DNA of 64,000 bases from LC029 sp036676475 (GTDB taxonomy: Bacteria > Bacillota > Bacilli > Aneurinibacillales > RAOX-1), in assembly GCA_036676475.1 (NCBI GenBank), contig JAKFCU010000098.1:1-64000 (forward strand), written 5' to 3'. The notes beneath the pieces were generated by a model. The model saw only the letters and a list, made by a program, of their open reading frames with translations. It did no database searches and was not told the DNA's origin. Positions 1 to 8,102 of this stretch are shown here, in pieces; within the stretch, counting starts at the first letter, position 1; every line of letters starts with the position of its first letter. The translations under genes and the position numbers were made by a program.

Positions 1-54
1 CATGCAGGCATGATGGGTAATGGTACAACGCCAAATATGATGAAGGGATTATAA
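1..54 (+). CDS. 3' end of a Met/Gly-rich protein gene (partial)
   Basis: Frame 1 is open from the first base and ends at TAA 52-54, giving a 17-residue tail rich in Met and Gly (ends NMMKGL). A hairpin terminator follows directly, which supports this as a real gene end. The upstream part is outside the window. Met-rich tails are seen in small exported copper-binding proteins, and the next genes are metal-related, but the fragment is too short to name. Confidence 0.5.
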   Translation, partial: HAGMMGNGTTPNMMKGL

Positions 55-65
55 TACAAGAAAGA

Positions 66-98
66 AGCAGTCGGATCCATGTATCCGGCTGCTTTTTT
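66..98 (+). terminator. Rho-independent terminator
   Basis: AGCAGTCGGAT (66-76) pairs with ATCCGGCTGCT (83-93) with one G-T pair, and a T-run follows. It ends the partial gene at 1-54 and separates it from the two-component system. Confidence 0.85.
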
Positions 99-146
99 AT
101 AAAGTTGGGTTATAATTTAAATAAAAGTGAGCAGGAAGTGATTCTG

Positions 147-857
147 ATGACGATCAAAATTTTTGTTGTGGATGATGAACCCATGATCGTAGATGTTCTT
201 CAAGCTTATTTGGAACGAGAAGGCTATCATGTCTATTCCGCTAATAACGGCACGGAGGCCTTGAAACAAATCAAGCTGTGCAAGCCGGATTTTATTATTC
301 TGGACTTGATGCTGCCGGATATTTCCGGTGAACAGATTTGCCGGGAGGTGAGAAAGGACTCGGATGTTCCCATTATGATGCTAACGGCAAAATCAGCTGA
401 AGAAGAGCGGATTGAGGGGATTGTGATGGGAGCGGATGATTATATCACCAAGCCGTTCAGTCCGCGTGAAGTGATTGTCCGCATCCAATCCATTCTTCGT
501 CGGGCCAAGAAACTGGATAAACAGGATCATTTTATATTTAATGAAGGGGATCTTGTTATCGATATACCCAAGAATGAAGTGCTGGTTAGGTGCCAGACCG
601 TCATACTAACACCTATTGAATTCAAATTGCTGGTTGGAATGGCAAAATATCCGGGCAGGGTATACAGTCGCTTGGATCTGCTGGAAAAGATACAAACGGA
701 TTATTTTGAGGGATATGAGCGCAATATTGATGTTCACATTAAAAACCTTCGGAAGAAAATCGAACAGGATTCGAGAAATCCGGAGTATATTCTTACGGTA
801 TTCGGGGTGGGCTACAAGTTTGGAGGAAGACCTTATGTTTCACACTCTTCGTTCTAA
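147..857 (+). CDS. OmpR/PhoB-family response regulator
   Basis: A 236-residue two-domain regulator. The receiver domain (about residues 3-115) shows the acidic pair in VVDDEP, the phospho-acceptor Asp53 in LDLMLPD, the conserved Thr in LTAK and the Lys in TKPFSP. The C-terminal part (about 135-230) is a winged helix ending in FGVGYKFGG, typical of DNA-binding OmpR-type regulators. I chose ATG 147 because AGGAAG lies 8 bases upstream; an in-frame TTG at 105 has no ribosome site. The gene overlaps the histidine kinase by 23 bases, so the two are co-translated. Metal or envelope stress is a reasonable input given the neighbours, but this is inference. Confidence 0.93.
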   Translation: MTIKIFVVDDEPMIVDVLQAYLEREGYHVYSANNGTEALKQIKLCKPDFIILDLMLPDISGEQICREVRKDSDVPIMMLTAKSAEEERIEGIVMGADDYITKPFSPREVIVRIQSILRRAKKLDKQDHFIFNEGDLVIDIPKNEVLVRCQTVILTPIEFKLLVGMAKYPGRVYSRLDLLEKIQTDYFEGYERNIDVHIKNLRKKIEQDSRNPEYILTVFGVGYKFGGRPYVSHSSF

Positions 858-2205
858 ATTGTTACTATTCTTTTTGTCTCTTTCCTTGGGGAGTATCCTG
901 TTGGTGAGCCTAGCGATTCAGTTCGGTTTTGAAGATAGCTTTCAAGATTATCTGTATCAGAAACGTTCAGTTCAGATTGAACAAATGATGGATGTCTTAA
1001 AAGATGAATACGATCAGACCGGGGCCATTAAAAGCGAAGCGATTAGCATGCTGTTACATCAGCAAGCGATGTCAGAGAATTTATTTTATCAGTTTTATGA
1101 TGTGGAGCAGAATCTCATTTTTGACTCCACCTTTATGGCCGGGATGATTCATGGGAATAGAATGGGTAATCAGTTAAACGAAGAGGGTTGGCTCACTTCC
1201 TCCTATTCGGTAGAAGGAAAAGGGAAGATGCTTGGAACCTTAAAGGTTATATTTCCTCGAGGCTATATCCAAGGCGAATTTCAATTTTTGAACCAATTTA
1301 AAAAGTATATCCTGCTAGCCGGGATCACGATGACTTTCTTCTCCGTTATATTTGGATTGCTTTTTTCCAAAAGGCTGACATCGGGTTTTCTTCAATTAAA
1401 GCAAGCCACTCGTGAATTACAGAACCACAACTTATCGATTCGTATTCCGGTGAATCATATGGATCAAGAGATTGCGGATTTGGCAATGGCTTTTAATGAG
1501 TTGGCGGAAACTTTAAACCATGAAGGGAAATTACGTAAACAATATATAGGGGATTTGGCTCATGAGTTGAGAACGCCATTGTCCACCTTACGCAGTCAAG
1601 TGGAAGCTTTTCAAGATGGGATATGGGAACCTACTGCAGAAAGGTTACAGCAATGTCACGATGAATTAATGCGTCTTGTTCGATTGGTAAAGGAATTTGA
1701 ACAGTTGGCGGCAGCGGAAAACCCCCAAATTCAATTGAAATCAGAGCCGGTCGAGGCCGGAAAGTTGATGCATTTATTAATCGACCGATTTCAGCCCAGC
1801 TATAATGATAAAGGAGTAGATTTATTTTTTAAGCCATCAGATTCGGAGTTATGGTTTGAGGGAGATATGGATCGCGTTCAACAAATTTTCACCAATATAT
1901 TAGATAATGCATTAAAATACACTCCTCCGGGTGGGAAGGTGCGCCTAGAGGTTAAAAAAGATCGAAAAAACATCCATTTCTTAATCACGGATACGGGAAA
2001 AGGGATTTCCCAAGAGGATCTTCCTCATGTTTTTGAACGATTCTATCGGGGGGAAAAATCCCGTGACCGAAAAACAGGGGGAGTTGGGATCGGTCTATCC
2101 ATTGTAAAAGCCCTCGTCCAAGCTCATAAAGGAGAGATTCAGATTCAAAGCGAACCAGAAAAAGGAACGAGGGTGAAGGTATGGTTACCTATAGCAAGAC
2201 TTTAA
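835..2205 (+). CDS. Membrane sensor histidine kinase
   Basis: A 456-residue kinase. One membrane segment lies at about residues 9-30, an extracytoplasmic sensor region follows, and a second membrane segment lies at about 156-178. Then come a HAMP linker, the H-box DLAHELRTPLS with His243 as phospho-acceptor, the N-box (DNALKYTPPGG), G1 (DTGKGIS) and G2 (GGVGIGLSIV). ATG 835 is preceded by GGAGGAAGA inside the regulator gene. It is the partner of the regulator at 147. A truncated, frameshifted second copy of this gene pair lies at 38814-39126. No metal-binding motif is obvious in the sensor, so the ligand is unknown. Confidence 0.93.
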   Translation: MFHTLRSKLLLFFLSLSLGSILLVSLAIQFGFEDSFQDYLYQKRSVQIEQMMDVLKDEYDQTGAIKSEAISMLLHQQAMSENLFYQFYDVEQNLIFDSTFMAGMIHGNRMGNQLNEEGWLTSSYSVEGKGKMLGTLKVIFPRGYIQGEFQFLNQFKKYILLAGITMTFFSVIFGLLFSKRLTSGFLQLKQATRELQNHNLSIRIPVNHMDQEIADLAMAFNELAETLNHEGKLRKQYIGDLAHELRTPLSTLRSQVEAFQDGIWEPTAERLQQCHDELMRLVRLVKEFEQLAAAENPQIQLKSEPVEAGKLMHLLIDRFQPSYNDKGVDLFFKPSDSELWFEGDMDRVQQIFTNILDNALKYTPPGGKVRLEVKKDRKNIHFLITDTGKGISQEDLPHVFERFYRGEKSRDRKTGGVGIGLSIVKALVQAHKGEIQIQSEPEKGTRVKVWLPIARL

Positions 2206-2295
2206 CCTTAGCTTTTCTGTGAAGGATTGTGAACAACAATCCATCTTTTCAGGAACCTATCAGTTTTAATTAATATGGAAGTTAAAGGTTAAAGA

Positions 2296-2329
2296 AAAGT
2301 CGCTCCTGTTCATAGAGGAACGACTTTTT
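2296..2329 (+). terminator. Rho-independent terminator after the kinase gene
   Basis: AAAGTCGCTCCT (2296-2307) pairs with AGGAACGACTTT (2316-2327), with a T-run at the 3' end. The A/T flanks suggest it may work for both strands, also ending the reverse-strand remnant at 2368. Confidence 0.8.
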
Positions 2330-2367
2330 CATACTATTTGCCTTCTGTTAACCATCCTTAGGCATGG

Positions 2368-2667
2368 TCACGTCAGCTGCTTCCGTACCGTTATCATATC
2401 ACGATATCCCATCATAAACGACTGAGAGGACGGGTTCCATTTGTAAACATAGTCCAAAGAAGCTGCCGATTCATTCAAGGGTACCCATAAATCTCCATCC
2501 GAGCTTGTATAAACCGAAATTTGAGAGTACGTGATTTCATTCCCTACCTTAATCGCGGCCTGATTCGCTGACGGATTCACTTGCTGGATTTGTGTTTTTT
2601 TATTTTCTGTATTCGATGCACAGGAAGTCAGCAAGAACCAAGCTGCGGCATGATTGTAGTCAATGGT
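2368..2667 (-). pseudogene. 5'-truncated lipoprotein with copper-amine-oxidase-N-like stalk domain
   Basis: The reverse-strand frame is open from about 2667 and codes for a hydrophobic stretch ending in a lipobox (LLTSC), then about 80 residues with a short beta-type repeat (VGNEITYSQISVY, LWVPLNESAASL). That resembles the copper amine oxidase N-terminal stalk fold also seen at the N-terminus of the protein at 6298. There is no ATG in frame before the lipobox: a TGA lies 11 codons upstream of the TTG at 2634, so the positively charged start of a signal peptide is missing. I read it as a 5'-truncated lipoprotein gene. A TTG-started short protein is the alternative. Confidence 0.5.
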
Positions 2668-2919
2668 TCATGAGTTCATCCTTCAAGTATAATGAGTTTC
2701 AAAATATAGTGTTCGACAATGATCACCCATCGTATGCATGAGATTTCCCGCGAATACGTTGAAAATACTATATAGTTTTAATTCCAACTAACTCTTATCT
2801 CTCTCTCATATTTCTCTAAGATTGCTCTAAGTATCCCGTATTAAACTAATCTCGAAAGAATGAATCTCATTCTTTCCCATCAAAATTGCATGAGGAGTAT
2901 GGAAGAGGGAGGGATTTAG

Positions 2920-4326
2920 ATGGAAGTAAAGAAAAGCTGTCACGATGCGGATCACGATTTACATAAACATATGCCTATCGATACCCCGGTTGACTACCCG
3001 AAGGAAAATGAAGCTGAGTTTGAATATCGTACCCTAATGAACAAATGGTGGTTTGCAGCGGCAGTCTCCATTCCGACGATCTTGGTTTCCTATCCCGATT
3101 GGTTTCCACTAATAAAAGATTGGTTACCGATGGAAAGTACCGCTTTATGGTGGTCCAGAGTCATCGTGGCCATCTTAACCATCCCAGTGCTGGCATGGAG
3201 CGGCAGACAGTTCTTTACGGGAATGTGGGAAGGGCTTAAGCATCGCTCGGCCAATATGCATACACTTATCTCTACTGGAGTAAGTGCAGCATGGATTTAT
3301 TCCATTATTGCCTTGTTCTGGCCGGAATGGTTTCCGGATCAAGCCATGGCGGAGGTTTATTATGATGTAACAACGGTTGTTACAGCACTGGTGGTATTGG
3401 GAATGGCGATGGAAGTCAAAGCCAAAGGGCGATCCTCTGAAGCAATCAAGAAGCTGATCGGATTGCAGCCGAAAACGGCTCATGTGATACGAAATGATCA
3501 AGAAATGGAAATTTTGGTAGAAGACATTGTTATCGGTGATATCGTTGTGGTGAAACCCGGTGAAAAGCTTGCCATCGATGGTGTGGTTGTGGAAGGCTGG
3601 ATCGAAGGGAGACACACCTTATTTGGCAATTTGAGACTGATGAAAAAAGAGGGAATTCCTTTGGAGGTATGGCAAGATTATGCAGCCCGCCTAGCGGATG
3701 AAGGAAAGACTCCCATGTTTTTAGCGGTAGATGGAATGCCTGCAGGGATTTTAGCCGTTGCGGACACCCTGAAGGAAGATTCGGCAGAGGCTATTTGCCA
3801 AATGAAAAAAATGGGCCTTGAAGTGGTCATGATCACCGGGGACAACGAAAGAACAGCGAAGGCCATTGCAAAACAAGTGGGAATCGACCGGTTACTCGCA
3901 GATGTATTGCCGCAGGATAAAGCGGAAAATGTGCGTAAACTTCAGGCAGAAGGTAAAAAGGTAGCGATGGTAGGGGACGGTATCAATGACGCGCCAGCGC
4001 TTACGCAAGCGGATATTGGCATTGCAATCGGAACCGGAACCGATGTCGCTATTGAAGCGAGTGACATTACCTTGATCAAAGGCAGCCTGAAAGGGGTGGT
4101 CTATGCCATTCAAATCAGCCGAGCTACCATGCGCAACGTTTACCAAAATTTATTCGGCGCATTCATTTACAACATGCTTGGACTCCCCGTTGCTTTAGGC
4201 ATACTCTATCCCTTCCTAGGGGTACTGTTGTCGCCGCTCATAGCTGCTGCTGCCATGGCGTTCAGTTCTGTCACCGTCATCGCCAATGCAAACCGGTTGC
4301 GCCGGTTTAAGCCAAAGGAGGTCTAA
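2920..4326 (+). pseudogene. Copper-type P1B ATPase with internal in-frame deletion
   Basis: The 468-residue frame is open, but P1B copper ATPases normally have about 650-800 residues. The N-terminus is His-rich (CHDADHDLHKH) as in CopB-type pumps. Membrane segments 1-4 and the start of the actuator domain (GDIVVVKPGEKLAIDGVVVEG) are present. At about residue 226 the sequence jumps straight to the end of the nucleotide-binding domain (HTLFGNLRLMKKEGI). The TGES loop, the CPC membrane motif and the DKTGT phosphorylation site are therefore absent, while MITGDN, GDGINDAPAL and the last two membrane helices remain. It cannot form the phospho-intermediate and should be inactive as a pump. The ribosome site is GGAGGG before ATG 2920. 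A cupredoxin gene follows after 3 bases. Confidence 0.85.
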
Positions 4327-4329
4327 ATC

Positions 4330-4710
4330 ATGGATGCTTCTCAATGGATGGTAACACTTATAGGAATGCTGCTGATCATAGGCATTGCCTGGTTCTTTTG
4401 GAGGCCGAAAAAGGGAGGAAGCCAGGCTGTGGTTGTATCCTCCGGATTTCAGGAAGCCCGAATCATGGTGAAGAACGGATATACACCCGATACCATCGTC
4501 GTTCAGGCAGGAAAACCGGTTCGGCTCGTCTTTATCCGCGAGGAGACGTCCTCTTGTTCAGAAATCGTCGTGTTTCCCGATTTTCAAAAGAGCGCTTCTC
4601 TTCCTTACGGCAGGAACACTACTGTGGAGCTCCTCCCCCAGCGGATGGGAACGTTTCCTTTTACCTGCCAAATGGGCATGTATAAAGGCAGGATGGTCGT
4701 TAAAGATTAG
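4330..4710 (+). CDS. Membrane-anchored cupredoxin-domain protein
   Basis: A 126-residue protein with one N-terminal membrane helix (about residues 7-24, ending in WRPKKGG) and an extracytoplasmic beta-sandwich domain of the Cupredoxin_1 type. The C-terminal motif FTCQMGMYKG carries the Cys and Met ligands expected of a copper site, and an earlier Cys lies in SSCSEIVV. AAAGGAGG precedes ATG 4330, 3 bases after the ATPase frame, so the two form an operon. It probably binds copper outside the membrane, passing it to or receiving it from a pump. Since the adjacent pump is broken, its present role is unclear. Confidence 0.8.
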   Translation: MDASQWMVTLIGMLLIIGIAWFFWRPKKGGSQAVVVSSGFQEARIMVKNGYTPDTIVVQAGKPVRLVFIREETSSCSEIVVFPDFQKSASLPYGRNTTVELLPQRMGTFPFTCQMGMYKGRMVVKD

Positions 4711-4720
4711 TATATTAAAG

Positions 4721-4873
4721 GCTTGGGAAGGGGCCAATATTAACCGAAGAACGATGGAGAATATCGAAAAAGCAGGCTTATTAATCGAAGAAAAAATTGA
4801 GCTGATGGGTACCATTATGCGTATGCTCGTTCTTCAGCCCAATAAAGATAGGGAAACGCTAAACATGACTTAA
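4721..4873 (+). pseudogene. C-terminal remnant of a class I SAM methyltransferase (UbiE-like)
   Basis: Frame 4721-4873 codes for about 50 residues beginning AWEGANINRRTMENIEKAG and ending at TAA. The pattern GANINRRT, ENIEKAGL and LMGTIMRMLVLQP matches the tail of UbiE/Coq5-type methyltransferases of Gram-positive bacteria. No start codon with a ribosome site or SAM-binding motif precedes it. It begins right after the cupredoxin gene, so most of the gene has been lost by deletion. Identification is from pattern memory only. Confidence 0.6.
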
Positions 4874-4893
4874 CAGTCACCGACATTGAGGGA

Positions 4894-4914
4894 GGTGGAG
4901 AAGTCGTCTCCACC
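4894..4914. other. Perfect hairpin
   Basis: GGTGGAGA (4894-4901) and TCTCCACC (4907-4914) form an 8 bp stem with a 5-base loop and no T-run. It lies between the methyltransferase remnant and the reverse-strand membrane genes. The role is unknown. Confidence 0.4.
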
Positions 4915-5016
4915 AAGAATCGGTAATCATCCTCACACTCCATCATATCTAGAATATTTAGGCTTGGAAGATTGAGCATATTGATAGACATCGAGGCCGA
5001 TCAGGAGTCGATGCAT

Positions 5017-5523
5017 CTACGGTTGCGACACCTTTCGCTGATCGTGCTGTTTGCGCCACCCGTACCGGGTCATGCCCCGCGGCTTGTACACCGACAATAT
5101 CGTGGTCACGAGCAACACTAGCAGGCCGCCACCGGCGTGGAGGAGTTCGCCCCGCAGCCCGCCGAGATCGGCACTTCCCGTCTCAGCCGCGAAGCTCACT
5201 GTCTGCATGTTCAACAGCAAGACAATGGTGGCAAGGATGGTTAGGAGGAGTTTGAAAAGGACCCAATAGTGCCGGAACAAGCCCCACGGGGTACCCATTG
5301 ACATGACAAGCCCGGTTAGCAGTGAGGCGAGGGCCAACGGGACGATGGCGAACCAGCCAGTCAACTCCATCGCGATCCAGGCGGCAAGCACCGTCTGAGC
5401 ATCCTGGCTGATCAGAGCGGCGACGACGAGAGCTAGGAAGCCAACGACCGCGCCGAGCCAGCCGACTGAGGCAGTGACATGCACGGTGAGCGCGAACTTG
5501 CGGATGCCGGGTGTCATGGTCAT
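5017..5523 (-). CDS. Four-helix membrane protein, DUF2269-like, foreign composition
   Basis: A 168-residue protein with four predicted membrane helices (about residues 17-40, 53-75, 84-104 and 127-147) and a His in the first helix (TVHVTASVGWLG) as in DUF2269-type integral membrane proteins. The product ends in a charged tail. The gene is much richer in GC than its neighbours (39 of 60 bases in 5401-5460) and prefers GC-ending codons, so it looks acquired, perhaps from an actinobacterium. It shares a 4-base start/stop overlap with the small gene at 5520. Function is not known; a haem or metal role is possible but not shown. Confidence 0.75.
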   Translation of the reverse strand: MTMTPGIRKFALTVHVTASVGWLGAVVGFLALVVAALISQDAQTVLAAWIAMELTGWFAIVPLALASLLTGLVMSMGTPWGLFRHYWVLFKLLLTILATIVLLLNMQTVSFAAETGSADLGGLRGELLHAGGGLLVLLVTTILSVYKPRGMTRYGWRKQHDQRKVSQP

Positions 5524-5735
5524 GACTGTTTCACTCCTTGTTCTATGCCGCTTGAGGAGGGTATGTGGCGACCAGGGCCGTGTTTGCCACCGCTGGTGAG
5601 GTGCAGGATGACAAACATCAGGACCAGGACGATCGTGATGATCCCAGACACCTTCACCCAGCGTGGTGTGCTTGGTGGTCGATCCTCGGTCGACCTCACG
5701 CCGGTGTCGTTGTTGGCGTTTGGTAATTTACTCAT
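5520..5735 (-). CDS. Small single-helix membrane protein
   Basis: A 71-residue protein with a polar N-terminus, one membrane helix at about residues 28-47 (IITIVLVLMFVILHLTSGG) and a short His/Gly-containing tail (GGKHGPGRH). GAGGAGG lies upstream of ATG 5735 on the reverse strand. Its last codons overlap the start of the four-helix protein, so the two are co-translated and probably function together. Like its partner it is GC-rich. I do not recognise a named family. Confidence 0.7.
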   Translation of the reverse strand: MSKLPNANNDTGVRSTEDRPPSTPRWVKVSGIITIVLVLMFVILHLTSGGKHGPGRHIPSSSGIEQGVKQS

Positions 5736-5767
5736 TGAGATATCCTCCTCTTTGTTTTTATGATCTC

Positions 5768-5962
5768 TTAGTGCGGTTTCGACTTCCAGAAAAAGGAATA
5801 TGCAACCCCTTCAAACACTTGCTTTTGTTCCAAGATGGCGATAACGACAAGCTCCAGACTGGAATCCTTAAAGTCATTGGGCCTCCAGGGTAGAGTCGTT
5901 TTTTCTTTTATTTTATCGAACTTGGCGGATAGGTGGAAAGAGTTATTTTTATTTGTAGCCAA
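5768..5962 (-). CDS. Doubtful 64-residue reading frame
   Basis: The reverse-strand ATG frame codes for 64 residues with no recognised domain, and no strong ribosome site precedes ATG 5962. It lies in the 560-base gap between the GC-rich membrane pair and the Met-rich propeller gene. It may be a remnant or chance. I see no other coding signal in 5736-6297 apart from the promoter-proximal palindrome at 6257. Confidence 0.15.
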   Translation of the reverse strand: MATNKNNSFHLSAKFDKIKEKTTLPWRPNDFKDSSLELVVIAILEQKQVFEGVAYSFFWKSKPH

Positions 5963-6256
5963 ATCTATAAGAGCTGCCGAGAGTTCCTATGTCATGAAAA
6001 ATGGCATCACTTTAACCGGGATAGGGTTTTTAAGTTCACTAATTGATCCCTCTCTCTTCACCATTCACTTTACACGATAAGTGTCAAGGAATTGTGTAAA
6101 GGATCGTAACAGCATGATGGGAATCGAAAGGAGAGACCGGTATCCTTCTTCTTCAACATAAGACCGCAAGCTGAAGATAAGCTACCCGTAACGATTGTTC
6201 CTTCTTTATTCAAATTTCTGACACACTTCCTGCAAGGTTTCTTCACAAATCAACAT

Positions 6257-6266
6257 TACAATTGTA
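6257..6266 (+). promoter_or_regulatory. Cop-box-like palindrome
   Basis: TACAATTGTA is a perfect 10-base palindrome matching the TACAnnTGTA cop box known for CopY-type copper repressors. It lies 31 bases upstream of the Met-rich propeller start codon. No CopY gene is seen in the window, and a 10-base A/T-rich palindrome can occur by chance. Confidence 0.35.
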
Positions 6267-6297
6267 CTTGTAAGATAACATGTGGGAGGTTACAAAC

Positions 6298-7962
6298 ATG
6301 AAAAAAATAGTGGTTTCTCTATTAGCATCTTCTTTGTTATTTGGAGCAGGGGTTTATGCCGGGGCTGGGCTTGAACAAGTAAAAGCATATAAAAATCCAT
6401 TCGATATTTCGATTGATGGCAAAGCAACAGAATTTAACAATACTCCTTTACTTTATAATAATATAACCTATCTTCCTCTAGCTGAAATGTCAGCCAAACT
6501 GGGTGTAGCTGTTGAATGGAATGCAAAAGAGAAGAAAGTGGAAGTCAAAAAGAACATATCCATCCCTGGGGCAACAGGAATGATTGTGACCGCAAATGAG
6601 GGCGGATCCTTGACCTTCTTAGATGTGGCTACTCAAAAGCAAAAAGAGTTAAAATTGATGGGCAGCGTTCATAATGTTCAGGTGTCACCGGATGGTAAAA
6701 CCGTTTGGGCAACAGTGGTTCCTGGCGGGGGGCATGACGACAAGATAGGGGAAAGTCATGAAGCTCAACAGGGTACCATGAATATGGTGGATCATTCCAA
6801 GATGGCGGACCAAACCGACATGAACATGACAGAGATGGCCAAAATGATGGTTCAAAACGGCATGAATATGGCGGATCACGCCAAAATAATGGATCAAAAC
6901 GGTATGAATATGGCAGATCACGCCAAGATGATGGACGAAAAGGTAATGGCTGAACATGCCGCTAAATTAGGTGTCACCTTAGAAAAAATGAAAGAGGTTC
7001 ATCAAAAAATGATGAGCGAGATGATGGCCTCTGGAAATATGGAACAGATGATGAAGGATGGCATGATGTCCGATGAGATGATGAAAAAATGCGCGGAACT
7101 ATTGGGTGTCCCGTTTGAAAAGGTCAAAGAGCTTCATGAATCCATGGCGGGTAGTAAGCACGGCCATGCTGGAGAATTTCAGCAAGGTGAATCTGCCCAC
7201 AGCACAGACTCTCATGGACAAACTGGTGGCAAACTGGTGGTGATTGATGCAGCTTCAATGAAAATCATAAAAGAAATGAATGTGGGAGCTCATCCCGCGC
7301 ATGTTGTCCTGTCCACGGACGGTAAGTACACGCTGGTGACAGACAGCGAATCCAACCAAGTTTCGATTATCGATGCCAAGGCATTCCAAAAGATCAAAGA
7401 CGTTCCGGTGGGCAACATGCCTCATGGCACTAGAATCTCTGCAGACGGTAAATGGGCCTATATCGCCAATATGGGTGAGTCCACAGTGAGTGTCGTTGAT
7501 ATCGTGAATCAAAAAGAAGTGAAGAAAATGGAAGTAGGAAAGACGCCTGTTCAAGTTGGAGTTACCAAGGATGGCAATAAACTGGCAGCGACACTGAATG
7601 GGGAAGATGCACTGGCCATTGTTGACCTTGCTAGCGGAAAAGTACAAAAAGTGAAAGTGGGGGATGGTCCTGCACAGGTCTACGTAGATCCTTCAGATAA
7701 ATTCGCTTATGTTGCCAACCAGGGAACAGAAGCATCACCATCTGAGACTGTTTCCAAGATAGATCTTGCTACGGGTAAGGAAATCTATCAGGTGAAAACA
7801 GGAGCTGGGGCACACGGTGTCACCACTTCCGCTGATGGAAAATATGTATTCGTGACCAATATGTTTGCTGACACGCTAACAGTACTAGAGGCGGAAACAG
7901 GAAAAGTCTTGGCAGATCAACAAATAGGCGACAAGCCGAATGGCATTGCTTTTATTCAGTAA
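6298..7962 (+). CDS. Exported YVTN beta-propeller with Met/His-rich insertion
   Basis: A 554-residue protein. A signal peptide occupies residues 1-24, and a copper-amine-oxidase-N-like stalk domain lies at about 38-85 (LLYNNITYLPLAEM). The first propeller blade starts at about 100 (VTANEGGSLTFLD, SVHNVQVSPDGK). It is interrupted at about 145-308 by a Met/His-rich segment, then the propeller resumes (VIDAASMKIIKEMNVGAHPAH). The insert has three 14-residue units at residues 175-216 (consensus MNMADHAKIMDQNG) and a later duplicated helical pair (LGVTLEKMKEVHQKM, LGVPFEKVKELHESM). The start is ATG 6298 after GGGAGG. Met/His clusters suggest soft-metal (copper or silver) binding outside the cell. 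The paralogue at 9143 has only a short Gly/His loop at the same place. Confidence 0.85.
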   Translation: MKKIVVSLLASSLLFGAGVYAGAGLEQVKAYKNPFDISIDGKATEFNNTPLLYNNITYLPLAEMSAKLGVAVEWNAKEKKVEVKKNISIPGATGMIVTANEGGSLTFLDVATQKQKELKLMGSVHNVQVSPDGKTVWATVVPGGGHDDKIGESHEAQQGTMNMVDHSKMADQTDMNMTEMAKMMVQNGMNMADHAKIMDQNGMNMADHAKMMDEKVMAEHAAKLGVTLEKMKEVHQKMMSEMMASGNMEQMMKDGMMSDEMMKKCAELLGVPFEKVKELHESMAGSKHGHAGEFQQGESAHSTDSHGQTGGKLVVIDAASMKIIKEMNVGAHPAHVVLSTDGKYTLVTDSESNQVSIIDAKAFQKIKDVPVGNMPHGTRISADGKWAYIANMGESTVSVVDIVNQKEVKKMEVGKTPVQVGVTKDGNKLAATLNGEDALAIVDLASGKVQKVKVGDGPAQVYVDPSDKFAYVANQGTEASPSETVSKIDLATGKEIYQVKTGAGAHGVTTSADGKYVFVTNMFADTLTVLEAETGKVLADQQIGDKPNGIAFIQ

Positions 7963-7965
7963 ATA

Positions 7966-8000
7966 TATAGGATGAGGAGCATTAAGCTTCTCATCCTATA
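7966..8000 (+). terminator. Strong hairpin after the Met-rich propeller gene
   Basis: TATAGGATGAGGAGC (7966-7980) pairs with GCTTCTCATCCTATA (7986-8000) over 15 bp with one G-T pair and a 5-base loop. The T-run is weak, so termination efficiency is uncertain. Confidence 0.65.
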
Positions 8001-8102
8001 TTAATTGTTCACAGTTTTGTCAAAGTTTCTTTAGACTTTCTACATATATTTCACTTATTATAATCATGTTAAAAACTGAGTTCTTATTTATCTGAGGAGG
8101 AT

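Noticed and set aside
3175..3615. Long reverse-strand frame opposite the ATPase gene
   Set aside because: It lies entirely antisense to well-conserved ATPase sequence, has no ribosome site and no family resemblance.
2920..4326. Functional copper-exporting ATPase
   Set aside because: CPC, TGES and DKTGT motifs are all missing; the protein cannot be phosphorylated.
6685..6957. Reverse-strand His-rich frame (HHLGVICHIHTV type repeats)
   Set aside because: It is the antisense reading of the Met/His repeat units in the propeller gene; the periodicity comes from the sense strand.
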